64,000 nt of DNA, taken from the NCBI RefSeq assembly GCF_900169785.1, contig NZ_FWER01000019.1, positions 223-64,222 on the forward strand, in the 5' to 3' direction. The translations under genes and the position numbers were made by a program. Under the pieces are notes generated by a model. The model was given only the letters and a program-made list of their open reading frames with translations. It ran no database searches and was not told the origin of the DNA. This stretch comes from Rhizobium sullae. GTDB taxonomy: Bacteria > Pseudomonadota > Alphaproteobacteria > Rhizobiales > Rhizobiaceae. Of the stretch, positions 8,516 to 18,200 are shown piece after piece. The first letter of the stretch is position 1; each line of letters starts with the position of its first letter.

Positions 8516-8682
8516 AGCAAACCTTTTAGTGGAAAATTCTGTCCCCGGTCGAAACCGATACATGAATTGATTTGAGTAAGTATTAATCGACATAGCGTGA
8601 AACCAAGTCAGTCCGCGAGGCGGGCTGCGATTCGTCGATTTATGCTTAAGAGACTATGCGCGAAGTGCTGTGCGGCGTGTGC

Positions 8683-8946
8683 CTACTTGAAGACCGCCGA
8701 GCCTTTGACGATCTCGATGGTCTCGCCGCCGCCAAGGCCGATGCGGTCGCCGTCCGGCGTCGTCATGAAGCAGCCTGTGGCGCAAAGCGTCTCCGACACA
8801 CCAGCATCGACGACGACCTCGACGCGTTTGCCGCCTTCGGTGACGATAACGATGACTGGTGCGGGATCGGTGTTGGTGATTGTCGCCGCATATGCGCCCC
8901 CGGCGGCGAAAAGCGAAAGAAACAGAACCGTGGCAAATCTTGCCAT
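8683..8946 (-). CDS. Small secreted protein, function unknown
   Basis: 87 residues with a signal peptide (MARFATVLFLSLFAAGGAYA) and a short beta-rich mature part with two cysteines in ETLCATGCFMTTPDGD and a glycine-rich turn RIGLGGGETIEIVKG. Reading quality and length fit a conserved periplasmic protein of Rhizobiaceae, but I do not recognise a named family. It is a stand-alone gene between the receiver protein and the mechanosensitive channel, on the same strand as both. Confidence 0.7.
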   Translation of the reverse strand: MARFATVLFLSLFAAGGAYAATITNTDPAPVIVIVTEGGKRVEVVVDAGVSETLCATGCFMTTPDGDRIGLGGGETIEIVKGSAVFK

Positions 8947-9068
8947 TCAGTGCGGCGCAGCGATGCGCCCTCCCCTGGAGCGTCTCGGCGCTGCTGCCCC
9001 CAGCAGCGAAATCCCGATTGCCCAGGCGTTATAAGCGAAAGCCTCTGAACGATCCCTGAATAAAATCC

Positions 9069-11594
9069 TTAGAGTTTGCGATTGCCATCGGCCGTCTTGC
9101 CGCGCAAATGGCGCACCGCTCCGTCGTCGGTATCGTCATCAGGCTGTTCGTCTACTGTTATCGCGGAAGGTTCTGGCGCCGGAGCAACGACGTCGTCGCG
9201 GTGAAAAATGACATCGCTCTGCGGCAATGGGATTTCGATTCCTTCCTCCTTGAAGCGCTTGAGGATGGCGACACGCAGGTTGTTACGCACCTTCATGCCC
9301 TCGCCCATGTCCGCCAGCATGAAGCGCAGTTCGAAATCCAGCGAATAGACGCCGAAACGCAGGAACTCGACATGCGGCTCCGGATTGCGCAGCACGAACG
9401 GCGCCTCGTTGACCAGTTCCAGCAGGATATCCATGACCTTCTGCGGATCGGCGTCGTAGCTGACGGAAACCGGGATCTCCGAACGGCCGACCTTGTTGCG
9501 ATGCGTCCAGTTGCCAACGGCAGCATTGATGAGTTCGGAGTTCGGCACGATGATCGACTGCTTGCGGAAAGTCTCTATCTCCGTCGCACGCACAGAGATA
9601 CGTGTCACGATGCCTTCAGCCGTTCCCGATACCACGTGGTCGCCGACCTTGAAGGGCCGTTCCACGAGCAGGATCAGACCCGACACGAAGTTCGAGACGA
9701 TGTTCTGCAGGCCAAAACCGATACCGACCGAAAGCGCCGAAGCGACAAGCGCAAGGTTCGAAAGATCGATGCCTGCCGCCGAGACGCCGAAGATCGCTGC
9801 GACGGCAACACCCAGATAGCCGATGCCGGTCTTCACGGAATTGCGCACGCCCAGGTCGACATGGCTTCGCGCCATGACGTTGGTGTCGAGCCAACGCTGA
9901 ACCCAGCGGGTCAGGAAATAGCCGCCAGCGAAAAGCAGGATACCGGTAAAGATGCCGAGCAGCGAAATGTTGATGCCGCCGAGGCGGACCTCCGTAAAAA
10001 GACGGTAGGCGATCAGCTGAAGATCCTGGATATGGAAGCCCCAGAGCAGCAGGATCAGCGGAATGCCGGTCAAGAGCGCGACGGCATAGATCGCAAGGCC
10101 TACTGCGAGACCGACCTGGTCGATCGCCACCGGCCCCATGTCGAAGCGGTTCCTTAGGAAGCGACCGATGAAGGTGTCGCCGAAACTCTCCTGCTTGGAA
10201 ATCGCCTTGCCCGAGAGCAGTCCGATATAGGTCGTCACGACGATCGCGCCGGTGATGATGAGCTGCGTGGCGACGAAGCGTGCAAGACCGACATAGCCGG
10301 TCAGTGCCGTGACGATGAGGCCGATGCCGAGAAGGCGCAGGACGATGGCCATGCCGCGCGGCCAGTGGCGGCCCGGTGCATCGGGATCGCCGTCGCGTGC
10401 CAGCATTGGACGACCAAAGGAGGCCGCAATCAGGATGAGGCCGATGATCAGCGCCGCAATAAAGCTTCTGACGACAGTCAGAACCAGTGGCGAGCCCATC
10501 GCTTCGCTGATGCTGCCGAACAGATAGTCGAGCGCATTGACGATCGCCATCGCCAGCAGGCATGCGCCAATCGATTGCGCGCCGCGGTTCGAAAGACGTA
10601 CGAGGCGCCATTGCGGCTCGCCCGGAGCAAAGACCGCATTGCTGAAGCGCCCGACGAAATAGATAAGTCCGATTGCCGCGAAAAGCGCGCCGATGACCGG
10701 CGCGATGTCCGGCCTCAGCACATTGAAACTGTTGAGGAAAATATATGAGGTCACCAGCACTGCGGCAAGCGCAAAGGTGCGGATCAGCGTCGACCAGAAG
10801 GCAATCGAGAGCCGGCTGATATAGGAGGGATTCTCGATGCCATCGTCCCGCGTCAGGTAGCGGCCGAACATCCGGTAGCCACCTGAAAGCATGACCAGGC
10901 CTGTCGCGAGCGACATGAAGATCGCGGCGAACATCGGGAAACGCTTGAACTTCCATACGAAGCTCAGCCAGCTCGACAGCGCCTCCCGGAACTCGCCAAC
11001 CTCCGCGACAAAGGCGTTGGCCGCATCGTCGAACACGGATATCGAAACCTCGGTGCGCCTCAGCAAAGTTTCAGCAAAAAGCCGCCGGCGGGTCTCGGCA
11101 ACTTCGTTCATCAGCTGGTTGACGGCCACCGAGAGGTTTTCCGCATCGCCGGTGACGGCATTGATCTGCGCACGTTCGGCCGTCAGCGCGTTTCGCTCGT
11201 CGGTGACGATCTGCGCTTCCGGCGGCTGCCCTTCCTTCGGCGGGTCGCCGAGTTCGGTGAGACGGTGCTTGATCTGGTCGAAACGGGGTCGGAGTTTGAC
11301 GGAGGTCGCGAGTATGTGGCGTCCCAGTTCATCCACCTGCGTGGACAGGCCAACCAGGGCGTCGTCGTTGTCGGCGCTCTGCTTTACGCTGTCCTGAAGC
11401 GATGTGAGCTTCGCCTTGGCCTTTTCGATATCCTTGACCGCTTGATCGAGCCCCGAATCCGCAAGGGGAGCCGGCGCCTCCGCCTGCGCCTGCGGTTGCT
11501 CCTGCGCAGCGGCAAAGCCGCCATGCAGGCTGGCAGCCGATACCGCAAGCATCAGGTAAAGAAACGTCCGGAGCAGAATGATTGTCAGCCGCAA
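9069..11594 (-). CDS. MscS-type mechanosensitive channel with DUF3772 domain
   Basis: 841 residues. A signal peptide (about 1-30) leads into a periplasmic coiled-coil DUF3772 region (about 40-200; AVKDIEKAKAKLTSLQDSVK, LRPRFDQIKHRLTELGDPP). About ten membrane segments follow, then the MscS core: the pore helix GIGFGLQNIVSNFVSGLILL, the beta domain ERPFKVGDHVVSGTAEGIV and PNSELINAAVGNWTH. The C-terminal tail carries cytoplasmic MscS features (PQKVMDILLELVNEAPFV). This is the large MscK-like class, in the inner membrane, releasing solutes on hypo-osmotic shock. The last about 45 residues are acidic and low complexity. Confidence 0.93.
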   Translation of the reverse strand: MRLTIILLRTFLYLMLAVSAASLHGGFAAAQEQPQAQAEAPAPLADSGLDQAVKDIEKAKAKLTSLQDSVKQSADNDDALVGLSTQVDELGRHILATSVKLRPRFDQIKHRLTELGDPPKEGQPPEAQIVTDERNALTAERAQINAVTGDAENLSVAVNQLMNEVAETRRRLFAETLLRRTEVSISVFDDAANAFVAEVGEFREALSSWLSFVWKFKRFPMFAAIFMSLATGLVMLSGGYRMFGRYLTRDDGIENPSYISRLSIAFWSTLIRTFALAAVLVTSYIFLNSFNVLRPDIAPVIGALFAAIGLIYFVGRFSNAVFAPGEPQWRLVRLSNRGAQSIGACLLAMAIVNALDYLFGSISEAMGSPLVLTVVRSFIAALIIGLILIAASFGRPMLARDGDPDAPGRHWPRGMAIVLRLLGIGLIVTALTGYVGLARFVATQLIITGAIVVTTYIGLLSGKAISKQESFGDTFIGRFLRNRFDMGPVAIDQVGLAVGLAIYAVALLTGIPLILLLWGFHIQDLQLIAYRLFTEVRLGGINISLLGIFTGILLFAGGYFLTRWVQRWLDTNVMARSHVDLGVRNSVKTGIGYLGVAVAAIFGVSAAGIDLSNLALVASALSVGIGFGLQNIVSNFVSGLILLVERPFKVGDHVVSGTAEGIVTRISVRATEIETFRKQSIIVPNSELINAAVGNWTHRNKVGRSEIPVSVSYDADPQKVMDILLELVNEAPFVLRNPEPHVEFLRFGVYSLDFELRFMLADMGEGMKVRNNLRVAILKRFKEEGIEIPLPQSDVIFHRDDVVAPAPEPSAITVDEQPDDDTDDGAVRHLRGKTADGNRKL

Positions 11595-11682
11595 AATGTC
11601 CCCGCAAGGATTCGCTTCATCAATGAGGCCTGCTTCTTATCGCAAAGAAAGGCGACAGAAAGGCGGAAGTTGCTTTCGCCGC

Positions 11683-12234
11683 TCAGAAACCGGCGTCGGG
11701 CCGGGCGAGATATTCCAGTTCATCGACGGTCGAGTCTCTTCCGATGATGGCGTTGCGGTGCGGAAACCGGCCGTAGGCAGCGATCACGTCCCGATGGCGG
11801 ATGGCATAATCGAGATACTCGGCATCGCCGAGCGCCTGAAATAGCATCACCGACCGCTCCTGCTCCGCCATATCCTCAGCATGCTCGAAAGGCAGGTAGA
11901 AGAACGTCCGGCATTCCTCGCCAACGAGCCGGTCGGCACCGGCATCGATCGCCAATTTCGCCTCGCGAAGCGCCAATCCGTCCGTCGCAAACGCAAGCGG
12001 CGTATTCCGGTAGATATTCCGCGGAAACTGATCGAGCACAACGACCGCGGCGAGCCGGTTCTCAGGGCTTGCATGCCAGGCGCCGATCACGCCGCCCGCC
12101 AGCGCCAGGTGCGTATCCCGGAAACGGTCCCGAATTTCCTCATCGAGTGACAGCGACGTCTCGAACCACTGCTCACGGCTGCATTCCTCAAACCAGAAGG
12201 AATAAACCTCCTCCGGCGTGCATATCTTGGCCAC
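11683..12234 (-). CDS. DUF924 family protein
   Basis: 183 residues matching the DUF924 family along its length: the start EEVYSFWFEE, the central LAAVVVLDQFPRNIYRNTPLAFATD, and FFYLPFEHAEDMAEQERSV. The family is all-helical and TPR-like; no enzymatic function is established. The conserved FPRN and LPFEHSE-type motifs are intact. It lies between the channel gene and the histidine kinase gene on the same strand, with about 20 bp to the latter, so it may be transcribed with it. Confidence 0.9.
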   Translation of the reverse strand: MAKICTPEEVYSFWFEECSREQWFETSLSLDEEIRDRFRDTHLALAGGVIGAWHASPENRLAAVVVLDQFPRNIYRNTPLAFATDGLALREAKLAIDAGADRLVGEECRTFFYLPFEHAEDMAEQERSVMLFQALGDAEYLDYAIRHRDVIAAYGRFPHRNAIIGRDSTVDELEYLARPDAGF

Positions 12235-12254
12235 CGCTTCCTCCCCTGCGCCGA

Positions 12255-13310
12255 TCAGTCGACGGAAAAGACCAGTATGGCCCGCGTGCCGTGATGCGCC
12301 GGGTCATAGGTCAGCTCCGCTTTGAGGCTTGCCGCCATCGCGGTCAATATCTTCGTGCCGAGGCCGGTCCCCTTCGCGGGGCCGGAATGGTCGAAGCCGG
12401 CACCGTCGTCCTCCACGGCGAGACGCAACTGCTCGCCCACCTGTTCAACGATGACCCTGACCTCGCCCTGCACGCCTTCGCTATAGGCGTATTTGAAGGC
12501 GTTGGTGACAAGTTCGCTGACGACAAGGCCGAGCGTGACCACCTTATCCGTCGGCAGATTGACGGGCTGTGCGGCCAGCACGACGCGGTGCGGCCGCTTG
12601 TCGTCGCGGATGGAAGCCTCGAGCTCGTTCAGAAGGTTCTCGAGATATTCGTCGACTTGAACCGTGCCGATCTGGCGGTTGGTGTAAAGGCGCCGGTGAA
12701 CGCTCGCTATGGCATTGATGCGCATCTGCGTTTCATGCAGCGCGTCGATCGCCACCCGGTCCGTTGTCATCGACGACTGCATGCGGATCAGCGCACCGAC
12801 AAGGCCGAGACTGTTCGCGATACGATGATTGACCTCGGCGAGCAACATCTCGGCGCGGTCCCGTTGCTGGCGGATCACCTCCTGCGCATCAGCCGTCTCG
12901 CGCCGGAAGCGCGCGCGCTCCAGCGCTTGCTCCAGCGTCGCCGCCAGCAGATCGAAATAGTCGGGGGAGTTGCTCTTGAGAACATGGCCGCCGGCGCCGG
13001 CCTTCAACGCAGCCACGGCAATGCCGTTATCGCCGGAAACGGTCGCATAGATCACCGGGGGGTGATCCGGCAAGGCGATCAATTGCGGCAGGATATCGAG
13101 TCCGCTTCCCGCTCTCAGGACATGGTCTAGCACGACCGCATCGATATCGCCTTCAGCGATACGCCTCAACGCAGTGGCACCGTCTCGCGCCCATTCCACC
13201 TCGAAACCATGGCGGGCAAGATTCTCTTGCATCCGCATTGCAAACGTCTCGTCATTATCGATGGCGAGGATGCGGATTTCGGGCTCCGCACTGTTAGCAT
13301 GTTCACGCAT
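12255..13310 (-). CDS. Receiver-HisKA_2 sensor kinase
   Basis: 351 residues from the ATG at 13310, which follows CGGAGGCC; an upstream in-frame start at 13394 has no ribosome-binding site. N-terminal receiver (about 14-130; ILAIDNDETF, AVVLDHVLRAGSGLDI), then a HisKA_2 dimerisation domain with phosphorylated His in LLAEVNHRIANSLGLVGAL (about 180), then a Bergerat ATPase domain (N box LVVSELVTNAFKYAYSEG, G boxes DDGAGFD and GTGLGTKIL). The receiver-first order means the kinase is probably controlled by phosphorylation from another kinase. HisKA_2/HWE kinases are common in Rhizobiales, some feeding the general stress response. No partner regulator is adjacent. Confidence 0.9.
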   Translation of the reverse strand: MREHANSAEPEIRILAIDNDETFAMRMQENLARHGFEVEWARDGATALRRIAEGDIDAVVLDHVLRAGSGLDILPQLIALPDHPPVIYATVSGDNGIAVAALKAGAGGHVLKSNSPDYFDLLAATLEQALERARFRRETADAQEVIRQQRDRAEMLLAEVNHRIANSLGLVGALIRMQSSMTTDRVAIDALHETQMRINAIASVHRRLYTNRQIGTVQVDEYLENLLNELEASIRDDKRPHRVVLAAQPVNLPTDKVVTLGLVVSELVTNAFKYAYSEGVQGEVRVIVEQVGEQLRLAVEDDGAGFDHSGPAKGTGLGTKILTAMAASLKAELTYDPAHHGTRAILVFSVD

Positions 13311-13583
13311 TTGGCCTCCGGACTCGGCCAAGTTGCCACGCAACTGTCCGGCGGCCGGATCGTCTGCATTCGAATGTCGTAGTGCATCGGCCATTGCGCG
13401 TAAACGGCGGCAAAGCCTCCGTCCCCCTGCAAGCCTTCAATCGAAGGAAGTTCGTATCTGAAATCATGCCGGCAATATGACCCTGCCCGCTGAAGACATT
13501 GCGGGACGAAAATACGCTACGAACGCTGAAAGATGCGCAAACCCGAAACTCAACGCAGCCGGATCGAAATGGTTCCATCGCCT

Positions 13584-15047
13584 TCACTTTTTTTGGAAGC
13601 GCTTGTGCTTGGAGACTTCCGCGCCGGCATCTGCAGGCAGACTGAAAAAGCGCAAGGACGATATGATGCCCATAAGGCCGACCGCCAGAAAGGCCCAGCG
13701 GAAATCGACAAGCGCAGGCTCCGGCGCTGAACGAAGCGCGGTTGAGACATTGAGCAGCGCCGCCGCAACAGCAACGCCGAGCAGCATGGCGGCCTGCTGG
13801 AGCATGCTGGACAATGTCGAGGCGGAGCTGCGCTGCGCCGGGCTGATATCGGCGAAGGCAAGCGTGTTCAGGGCGGTGAATTCCATCGAGCGCGAAAGAC
13901 CGGCCGCAAGCAGGATCGCGTAGATTACCGCCAGCGGCGTAACCGGCGTGAAAAAGCCGCACGCCATGATGCACAAAGCCGCGATCAGCCCGTTCACGCA
14001 AAGAACATTGCGGAATCCGAACCGGGCAAGCAGCGGCGTCGTCACCGCTTTCATGCCGAGGTTACCGAGAAAATAGACGAGCAGATATGTGCCGGCGGCA
14101 ATCGAGCTCAAGCCGAAACCTAGCTGGAACAGCAGCGGCAGCAAAAAAGGCGTGGCGTTGATCGCGACCCGGCAGGCCGTGCCCGCCGAGAGCGTCGACA
14201 TCGCAAAGGTCTGGACTTTGAAGGCCGAGAGATCGAGTAGCGGATTTTCCACCTTCAGGAAATGCCGGGCGGCCATGACGGAAAGCACGATGCCTGCGGC
14301 AAGCATTGCAAAGACGGGAAGCAGGCTGCCCTCCCACTTCACGGAGAGTTCGAGCGCGGCAAGCACGAATGTCATGCCGGCGCCGCTTAGAATAAAGCCC
14401 AGCATGTCGAGACGACCCAGGTTCTCCTCGCGCTGCTCCGGTACGAAGCGCAGCACGAGCGCCATGCCGAGAAGGCCGATCGGAATATTGATCAAGAAAT
14501 TCCAGTGCCAGCTTGCATAGGTCGTGATGAAGCCGCCGAGCACCGGCCCGATAACCGGTGCCGTCAGCGCCGGCCAGGTGATAAGCGCGATCGCATTCAC
14601 CAGCTCGGATTTCGGCGCGCTCTTCAGGACGATGATGCGTCCGACCGGCGTCATCAGCGCGCTTCCCGCACCCTGGATCGCACGCGCGGCGATGAATTCC
14701 GCAAGGCTGCCGGAAAGTCCGCAGAAAAGCGAAGCGCCGGTAAAGACCCCAATCGACGCCAGAAACACCCGCCGTGCGCCAAAACGGTCGCCGAGCCAGC
14801 CGGAAAGCGGGATGAAAGCCGACATCGTCAGCATGTAGACGGTGATGCCGATGCTCATCGAGACCGGCTGCACGCCAAAGCTCGCCGCCATCTGCGGCAG
14901 CGATGTCGCGACGATCGTGCCGTCGAGAATCTGCATGAAGAACGATACGGCAACGACCAGCGCCACGATCTTCGCCTGGCCTCCGCTTGGCGCTTCGCCC
15001 GCTTTTTCACTCGTCTGTACTGTCGTCATCGATATGCCGTTGCGCAT
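13584..15047 (-). CDS. DHA2 (EmrB/QacA) family MFS multidrug efflux transporter
   Basis: 487 residues with 14 predicted membrane segments. Family motifs: VSFFMQILDGTIVATSLPQMA (motif D1), LSGWLGDRFGARRVFLASI (motif A) and LAEFIAARAIQGAGSALMTPVGRIIVL (motifs B and C). Drug:proton antiport is the family role; substrates cannot be predicted. An EmrA-like partner is not adjacent. The frame is open far upstream to 15443, but hydrophobicity and family alignment place the start near the ATG codons at 15047 or 15029; neither has a strong ribosome-binding site. No regulator is beside it. Confidence 0.88.
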   Translation of the reverse strand: MRNGISMTTVQTSEKAGEAPSGGQAKIVALVVAVSFFMQILDGTIVATSLPQMAASFGVQPVSMSIGITVYMLTMSAFIPLSGWLGDRFGARRVFLASIGVFTGASLFCGLSGSLAEFIAARAIQGAGSALMTPVGRIIVLKSAPKSELVNAIALITWPALTAPVIGPVLGGFITTYASWHWNFLINIPIGLLGMALVLRFVPEQREENLGRLDMLGFILSGAGMTFVLAALELSVKWEGSLLPVFAMLAAGIVLSVMAARHFLKVENPLLDLSAFKVQTFAMSTLSAGTACRVAINATPFLLPLLFQLGFGLSSIAAGTYLLVYFLGNLGMKAVTTPLLARFGFRNVLCVNGLIAALCIMACGFFTPVTPLAVIYAILLAAGLSRSMEFTALNTLAFADISPAQRSSASTLSSMLQQAAMLLGVAVAAALLNVSTALRSAPEPALVDFRWAFLAVGLMGIISSLRFFSLPADAGAEVSKHKRFQKK

Positions 15048-15270
15048 TGCAGGAGGAGATTCATATCGCCGCTGGGAACCGGGCAGGCAGGAGTCGGTAC
15101 CCTGAATACGCCCCTTGCGCCGCCGGGAAAAGTTAAAAGGTCCAAGCCGCTTGCAATTTCCGGTTTCCCGCGCGATCCGGTGCGCATCAACGGCACAAAT
15201 TGGCTTCACAAGCGTTTTACGATGATCGGCGGCAGTTTTCGCCACCGGAATTTCGATCGAGGGCATTTCG

Positions 15271-15531
15271 ATGACGCCGGAAGACCGACGCGCTGTTTTC
15301 AGCCACCGCAGGATTGCAGCCATAGTCAAGGGAATAACGCGGGAAGACGGAACCGACATACCAATCACCGGCAAGTCGCTTGGCGAGGCAATTCTCTTCG
15401 TCTCCGAGGAGGCGGCAACCGATGCGTCGAACGTGCATATCATCTACGGTGAGCACGGTTCGCTAAGCTACACGGATTGCCTCAGCATCTACCGTGAATA
15501 TGGCGCAGAGCTTCGTAGCGAACGGATGTAG
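15271..15531 (+). CDS. Small hypothetical protein
   Basis: 86 residues, MTPEDRRAVFSHRRIAAIVK at the start, VHIIYGEHGSLSYTDCLSIY in the second half. GAGGG lies 8 bases before the ATG. The reading has normal codon use for this genome and no low-complexity runs, so it is probably a real cytoplasmic protein, but I recognise no family. It overlaps the long upstream extension of the DHA2 frame on the other strand, which supports the shorter start chosen for that gene. Confidence 0.5.
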   Translation: MTPEDRRAVFSHRRIAAIVKGITREDGTDIPITGKSLGEAILFVSEEAATDASNVHIIYGEHGSLSYTDCLSIYREYGAELRSERM

Positions 15532-15640
15532 ACAGCCCGATGGGTTGCCCATTCGCATGGCAGCTATTCGCAACCGCATCTGCTCTCCGTAGGGATTTTT
15601 TCGTATTCGGGGATAACCTCCTCAAGTTCGATTCGAGAAC

Positions 15641-16615
15641 ATGTCCCCCATTCATTCGCCGGTCCGCGGTGTCCTCCTCGCATTCGCGGCCTACGCCGTC
15701 TTCGCTTTCAGCGATGCCTCCATCAAGATCCTTCACGGCGCGATCCCTGCCTATCAGGTTGGCTTCATCGGCGCCGTCTTCGGGCTGGTTGTCCTGCCGG
15801 TCGTCAAAGCGCGGGACGATTCCTGGCTCGATGTTGCCAGGACGTCGAACCGCACCCTTTGGGCGCTTCGCTTCGTCTGTGGAGCGATCGGCGCGATCGC
15901 CTCGATCATCACCTTCACGAAGCTGCCGATGGCGGAGGCTTTCTGTCTCCTCTTCCTGCTGCCCTCCTTCGTGACGATCCTCTCGGTCATCTTCCTCAAG
16001 GAGGATGTACGCTGGCAGCGCTGGACGGCCGTAATCGTCGGCTTCATCGGCGTGCTGATCGTGTTGAGGCCGGGCTTTCGCGAATTGTCTATTGGCCATC
16101 TAGCCGCCGCCATCGGCGGCTTGAGCGCGGCCATCTCCATCGTCATCCTGCGGGCGATGGGACCGGCCGAAAAGCGTATTTCGCTTTATGGCGCCGGGCT
16201 CATCGGAACACTGACCGTCGCCGGCCTGCTGATGCTTTCCGACATTGCTACTCCCACGCCGCGCGAGTGGCTCTTCATGGCGAGCTATGGCATTCTCGGG
16301 GCGATCGGCAATGTGCTTCTCATGACGGCGGCCCGATTCGCGCCCGCAAACCTTGTCGCACCGCCACAGTACAGCCAGATGATCTGGGCAATCGCCTTCG
16401 GCTATCTCATCTTCGATGACACGATCGATCTCCCGATGGCCGCCGGCATCGTGCTGATCATCTGCTCGGGCCTGCTGACCCTTGCCCGCGAGCGCAAGCG
16501 CGGCACGCCGCTTCCGGCCGCTGTCGTCTCGGTGGACAATCAGGCTCCCGTTTCTGCAACGGCAGAGCTTGCGGAAGCCGGCTTCGAGGGCGTGGAACGT
16601 CGAATTGCGGAATAG
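15641..16615 (+). CDS. EamA/DMT family inner-membrane transporter
   Basis: 324 residues with ten membrane segments in two EamA repeats (about 8-140 and 155-285): RGVLLAFAAYAVFAFSDASIK at the start of the first, LSIGHLAAAIGGLSAAISIVI at the start of the second, and APANLVAPPQYSQMIWAIAF near the end. EamA proteins export small metabolites such as amino acids or their analogues; the substrate here is unknown. The C-terminal 30 residues are a hydrophilic tail. Single gene, no regulator adjacent. Confidence 0.9.
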   Translation: MSPIHSPVRGVLLAFAAYAVFAFSDASIKILHGAIPAYQVGFIGAVFGLVVLPVVKARDDSWLDVARTSNRTLWALRFVCGAIGAIASIITFTKLPMAEAFCLLFLLPSFVTILSVIFLKEDVRWQRWTAVIVGFIGVLIVLRPGFRELSIGHLAAAIGGLSAAISIVILRAMGPAEKRISLYGAGLIGTLTVAGLLMLSDIATPTPREWLFMASYGILGAIGNVLLMTAARFAPANLVAPPQYSQMIWAIAFGYLIFDDTIDLPMAAGIVLIICSGLLTLARERKRGTPLPAAVVSVDNQAPVSATAELAEAGFEGVERRIAE

Positions 16616-16737
16616 GCCCGCGATCGTCATAGTCCGGCCCTCGCTCGCTGCTATTCGAAAGCCGGAACAGTTTTTTCGCTCCGTCGGCACGGGAACAATC
16701 CGGAGAGGCGCTTGTTCCTGACAAAAGAGGGAGTTTC

Positions 16738-16971
16738 ATGATTGATAAAAACAACGGCCGTGGCGAGCCGTCCACCCCGCTATCACCTTTGGAAGAAGAA
16801 AAGCGCCTGCTGGCAGAGGAGCGCCGGAGCTGGCTGATCTGGACCTTCGGGATTGCCGGAGCGATCGCCGTTGTCATCGTCATCGGCAGCATAGCCATTT
16901 CACCCGGCCCTGATCAGGCTACGACCGGATCTACCAAACCCCCGCCGCAGGTCGAAGCGCCGGCACCCTGA
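16738..16971 (+). CDS. Small single-pass membrane protein
   Basis: 77 residues. A charged cytoplasmic stretch (EEEKRLLAEERRSWL) is followed by one membrane helix (about 33-53; IWTFGIAGAIAVVIVIGSIA) and a Pro/Thr-rich periplasmic tail. AGGGAGTTTC precedes the ATG. No family recognised. It could anchor a partner or be a small stress protein; that is a guess. Confidence 0.65.
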   Translation: MIDKNNGRGEPSTPLSPLEEEKRLLAEERRSWLIWTFGIAGAIAVVIVIGSIAISPGPDQATTGSTKPPPQVEAPAP

Positions 16972-17054
16972 TGGAGTGAATGCCGGTCGACAGCATTCCG
17001 ACTTTCATGCGCGGTCTTTCGGCTGTATGACGCGACGACAACGAAAGGAAGCCG

Positions 17055-17291
17055 ATGGCCGCGCGAGACCGTTTTTCGAAGAAGCTGACCTGCCCCCAAT
17101 GCGGCAATACCGGTTTTGCCGAGGCCTCGGAGGACGACCACCATTCGCGCAAGCATCCCGCATTTCGTGTCGATCAGCTGCCAAAAGGCTTCTTCGAGCA
17201 AAAAAGCTCGAACTTTCAGGAAACCTATATCATTCGCTGCGAATGCAGCCGCAAGTTTCCGTTCCGCGCACTGACAGAGAAGACCGCCTGA
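17055..17291 (+). CDS. Small zinc-ribbon protein
   Basis: 78 residues with two cysteine pairs, LTCPQCGNTG near the start and IIRCECSRKF near the end, forming a zinc ribbon. The segment between contains two His (DDHHSRKHPAF). GAAAGGAAGCCG precedes the ATG. The family is common in alpha-proteobacteria and unnamed; nucleic acid or protein binding is possible. The next gene converges from the other strand 6 bp after the stop. Confidence 0.7.
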   Translation: MAARDRFSKKLTCPQCGNTGFAEASEDDHHSRKHPAFRVDQLPKGFFEQKSSNFQETYIIRCECSRKFPFRALTEKTA

Positions 17292-17297
17292 AACGGC

Positions 17298-17486
17298 TCA
17301 GGCGAGACCCAGCGGAACTTCTGCGACCTTGCGGCCCGGACCATAATCGCGCTCGTGCGAGGAACGATCGCGCTCAATACGGCGGGCGCTGAAATCGATG
17401 CGGTTCGATTCGAAAATGCCGTCGGGATAGGTTCCGGTGTCATCGGTTTCGACTTCGGATTTGGCGGTAACGATTTTAAAGATCAT
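17298..17486 (-). CDS. Small hypothetical protein
   Basis: 62 residues, MIFKIVTAKSEVETDDTGTY at the start and charged Arg/Glu-rich in the second half (ARRIERDRSSHERDYGPGRK). A strong ribosome-binding site, GGAGGAGCCC, sits directly before the ATG, which is the best evidence that it is translated. No family recognised. Confidence 0.6.
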   Translation of the reverse strand: MIFKIVTAKSEVETDDTGTYPDGIFESNRIDFSARRIERDRSSHERDYGPGRKVAEVPLGLA

Positions 17487-17745
17487 GGGCTCCTCCAGTT
17501 CGCCGCCTTAACGGCTGACGGCGCGCTTCCGTTCCTTCATACGCGCGAGATAGTTAAAAATTAACCATACTCGACAGGCGGAAGATTGAATCTGCGGACG
17601 CCCGGTAACCCGACGCAGAGCACGGCACCGCAAGAATCGATCGAAGTCATTTCTTGCGATTGCAACAGAGTTACTTTCGTTTCCGGCATTCTCGTCATTG
17701 CAAAGAAGTGGTATCCTCGCTTTGGCAAAAAATAGGGGGAATCTC

Positions 17746-18150
17746 ATGCCACGCTTAGCAGAACTCTACTTCAAGACCGCAGTCGTCTTCTTCATTGTCG
17801 GGATAGCCATCGGTTTGAACATGGCCATTTCCCATGATCATTCTGTTATCGGCGCCCACGCCCACTGTAATCTCTTGGGCTGGGTCAGCATGGCGATCTT
17901 TGGAGGGTATCACGCGCTGAACCCGAAAAAGGCCGAACGCCGTATCGCGCTGATCCAGTATTACATCTACACGGCGGGCCTGACGGTGTTGGTCCCTGCG
18001 CTCTACCTGATGCTGCGGGGGAACGCGGCCATGGAGCCGGTCGTGGCCGTTTCGTCGCTGATCATCTTCGCCGGCGCGTTGCTTTTCGCCTTCATTATCT
18101 TCTCACCCAAGGAACCGGCAATCACGCCTTCAGCCGCGCCGCTTCGGTAA
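17746..18150 (+). CDS. Small four-helix membrane protein, haem-copper-oxidase-like
   Basis: 134 residues with four hydrophobic helices. The segment AISHDHSVIGAHAHCNLLGWVSMAIFG has the clustered His of the haem-binding helices in cytochrome oxidase subunit I/NorB-like small proteins, and GGYHALNP follows. GGGGGA precedes the ATG at 17746; the frame extends upstream to 17698 but without a ribosome-binding site. Possibly a haem-binding or orphan oxidase-like membrane protein; it is far too short for a catalytic oxidase subunit. Confidence 0.7.
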   Translation: MPRLAELYFKTAVVFFIVGIAIGLNMAISHDHSVIGAHAHCNLLGWVSMAIFGGYHALNPKKAERRIALIQYYIYTAGLTVLVPALYLMLRGNAAMEPVVAVSSLIIFAGALLFAFIIFSPKEPAITPSAAPLR

Positions 18151-18200
18151 GATCAATGCCGATAGGCAAGCGAGGGACGGCCACCGCCCCTCGCCCAGGC

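Noticed and set aside
9108-10157. Long open frame opposite the MscS gene
   Set aside because: It is an antisense shadow of a well-supported channel gene, with high Arg/His/Asp content typical of GC-rich mirror frames. The same applies to other long frames opposite ilvB, pdxJ, helicase, PhzF and similar genes.
15047-15443. N-terminal extension of the DHA2 transporter
   Set aside because: The extra 130 residues precede the expected first membrane helix and overlap a plausible gene on the other strand at 15271-15531.
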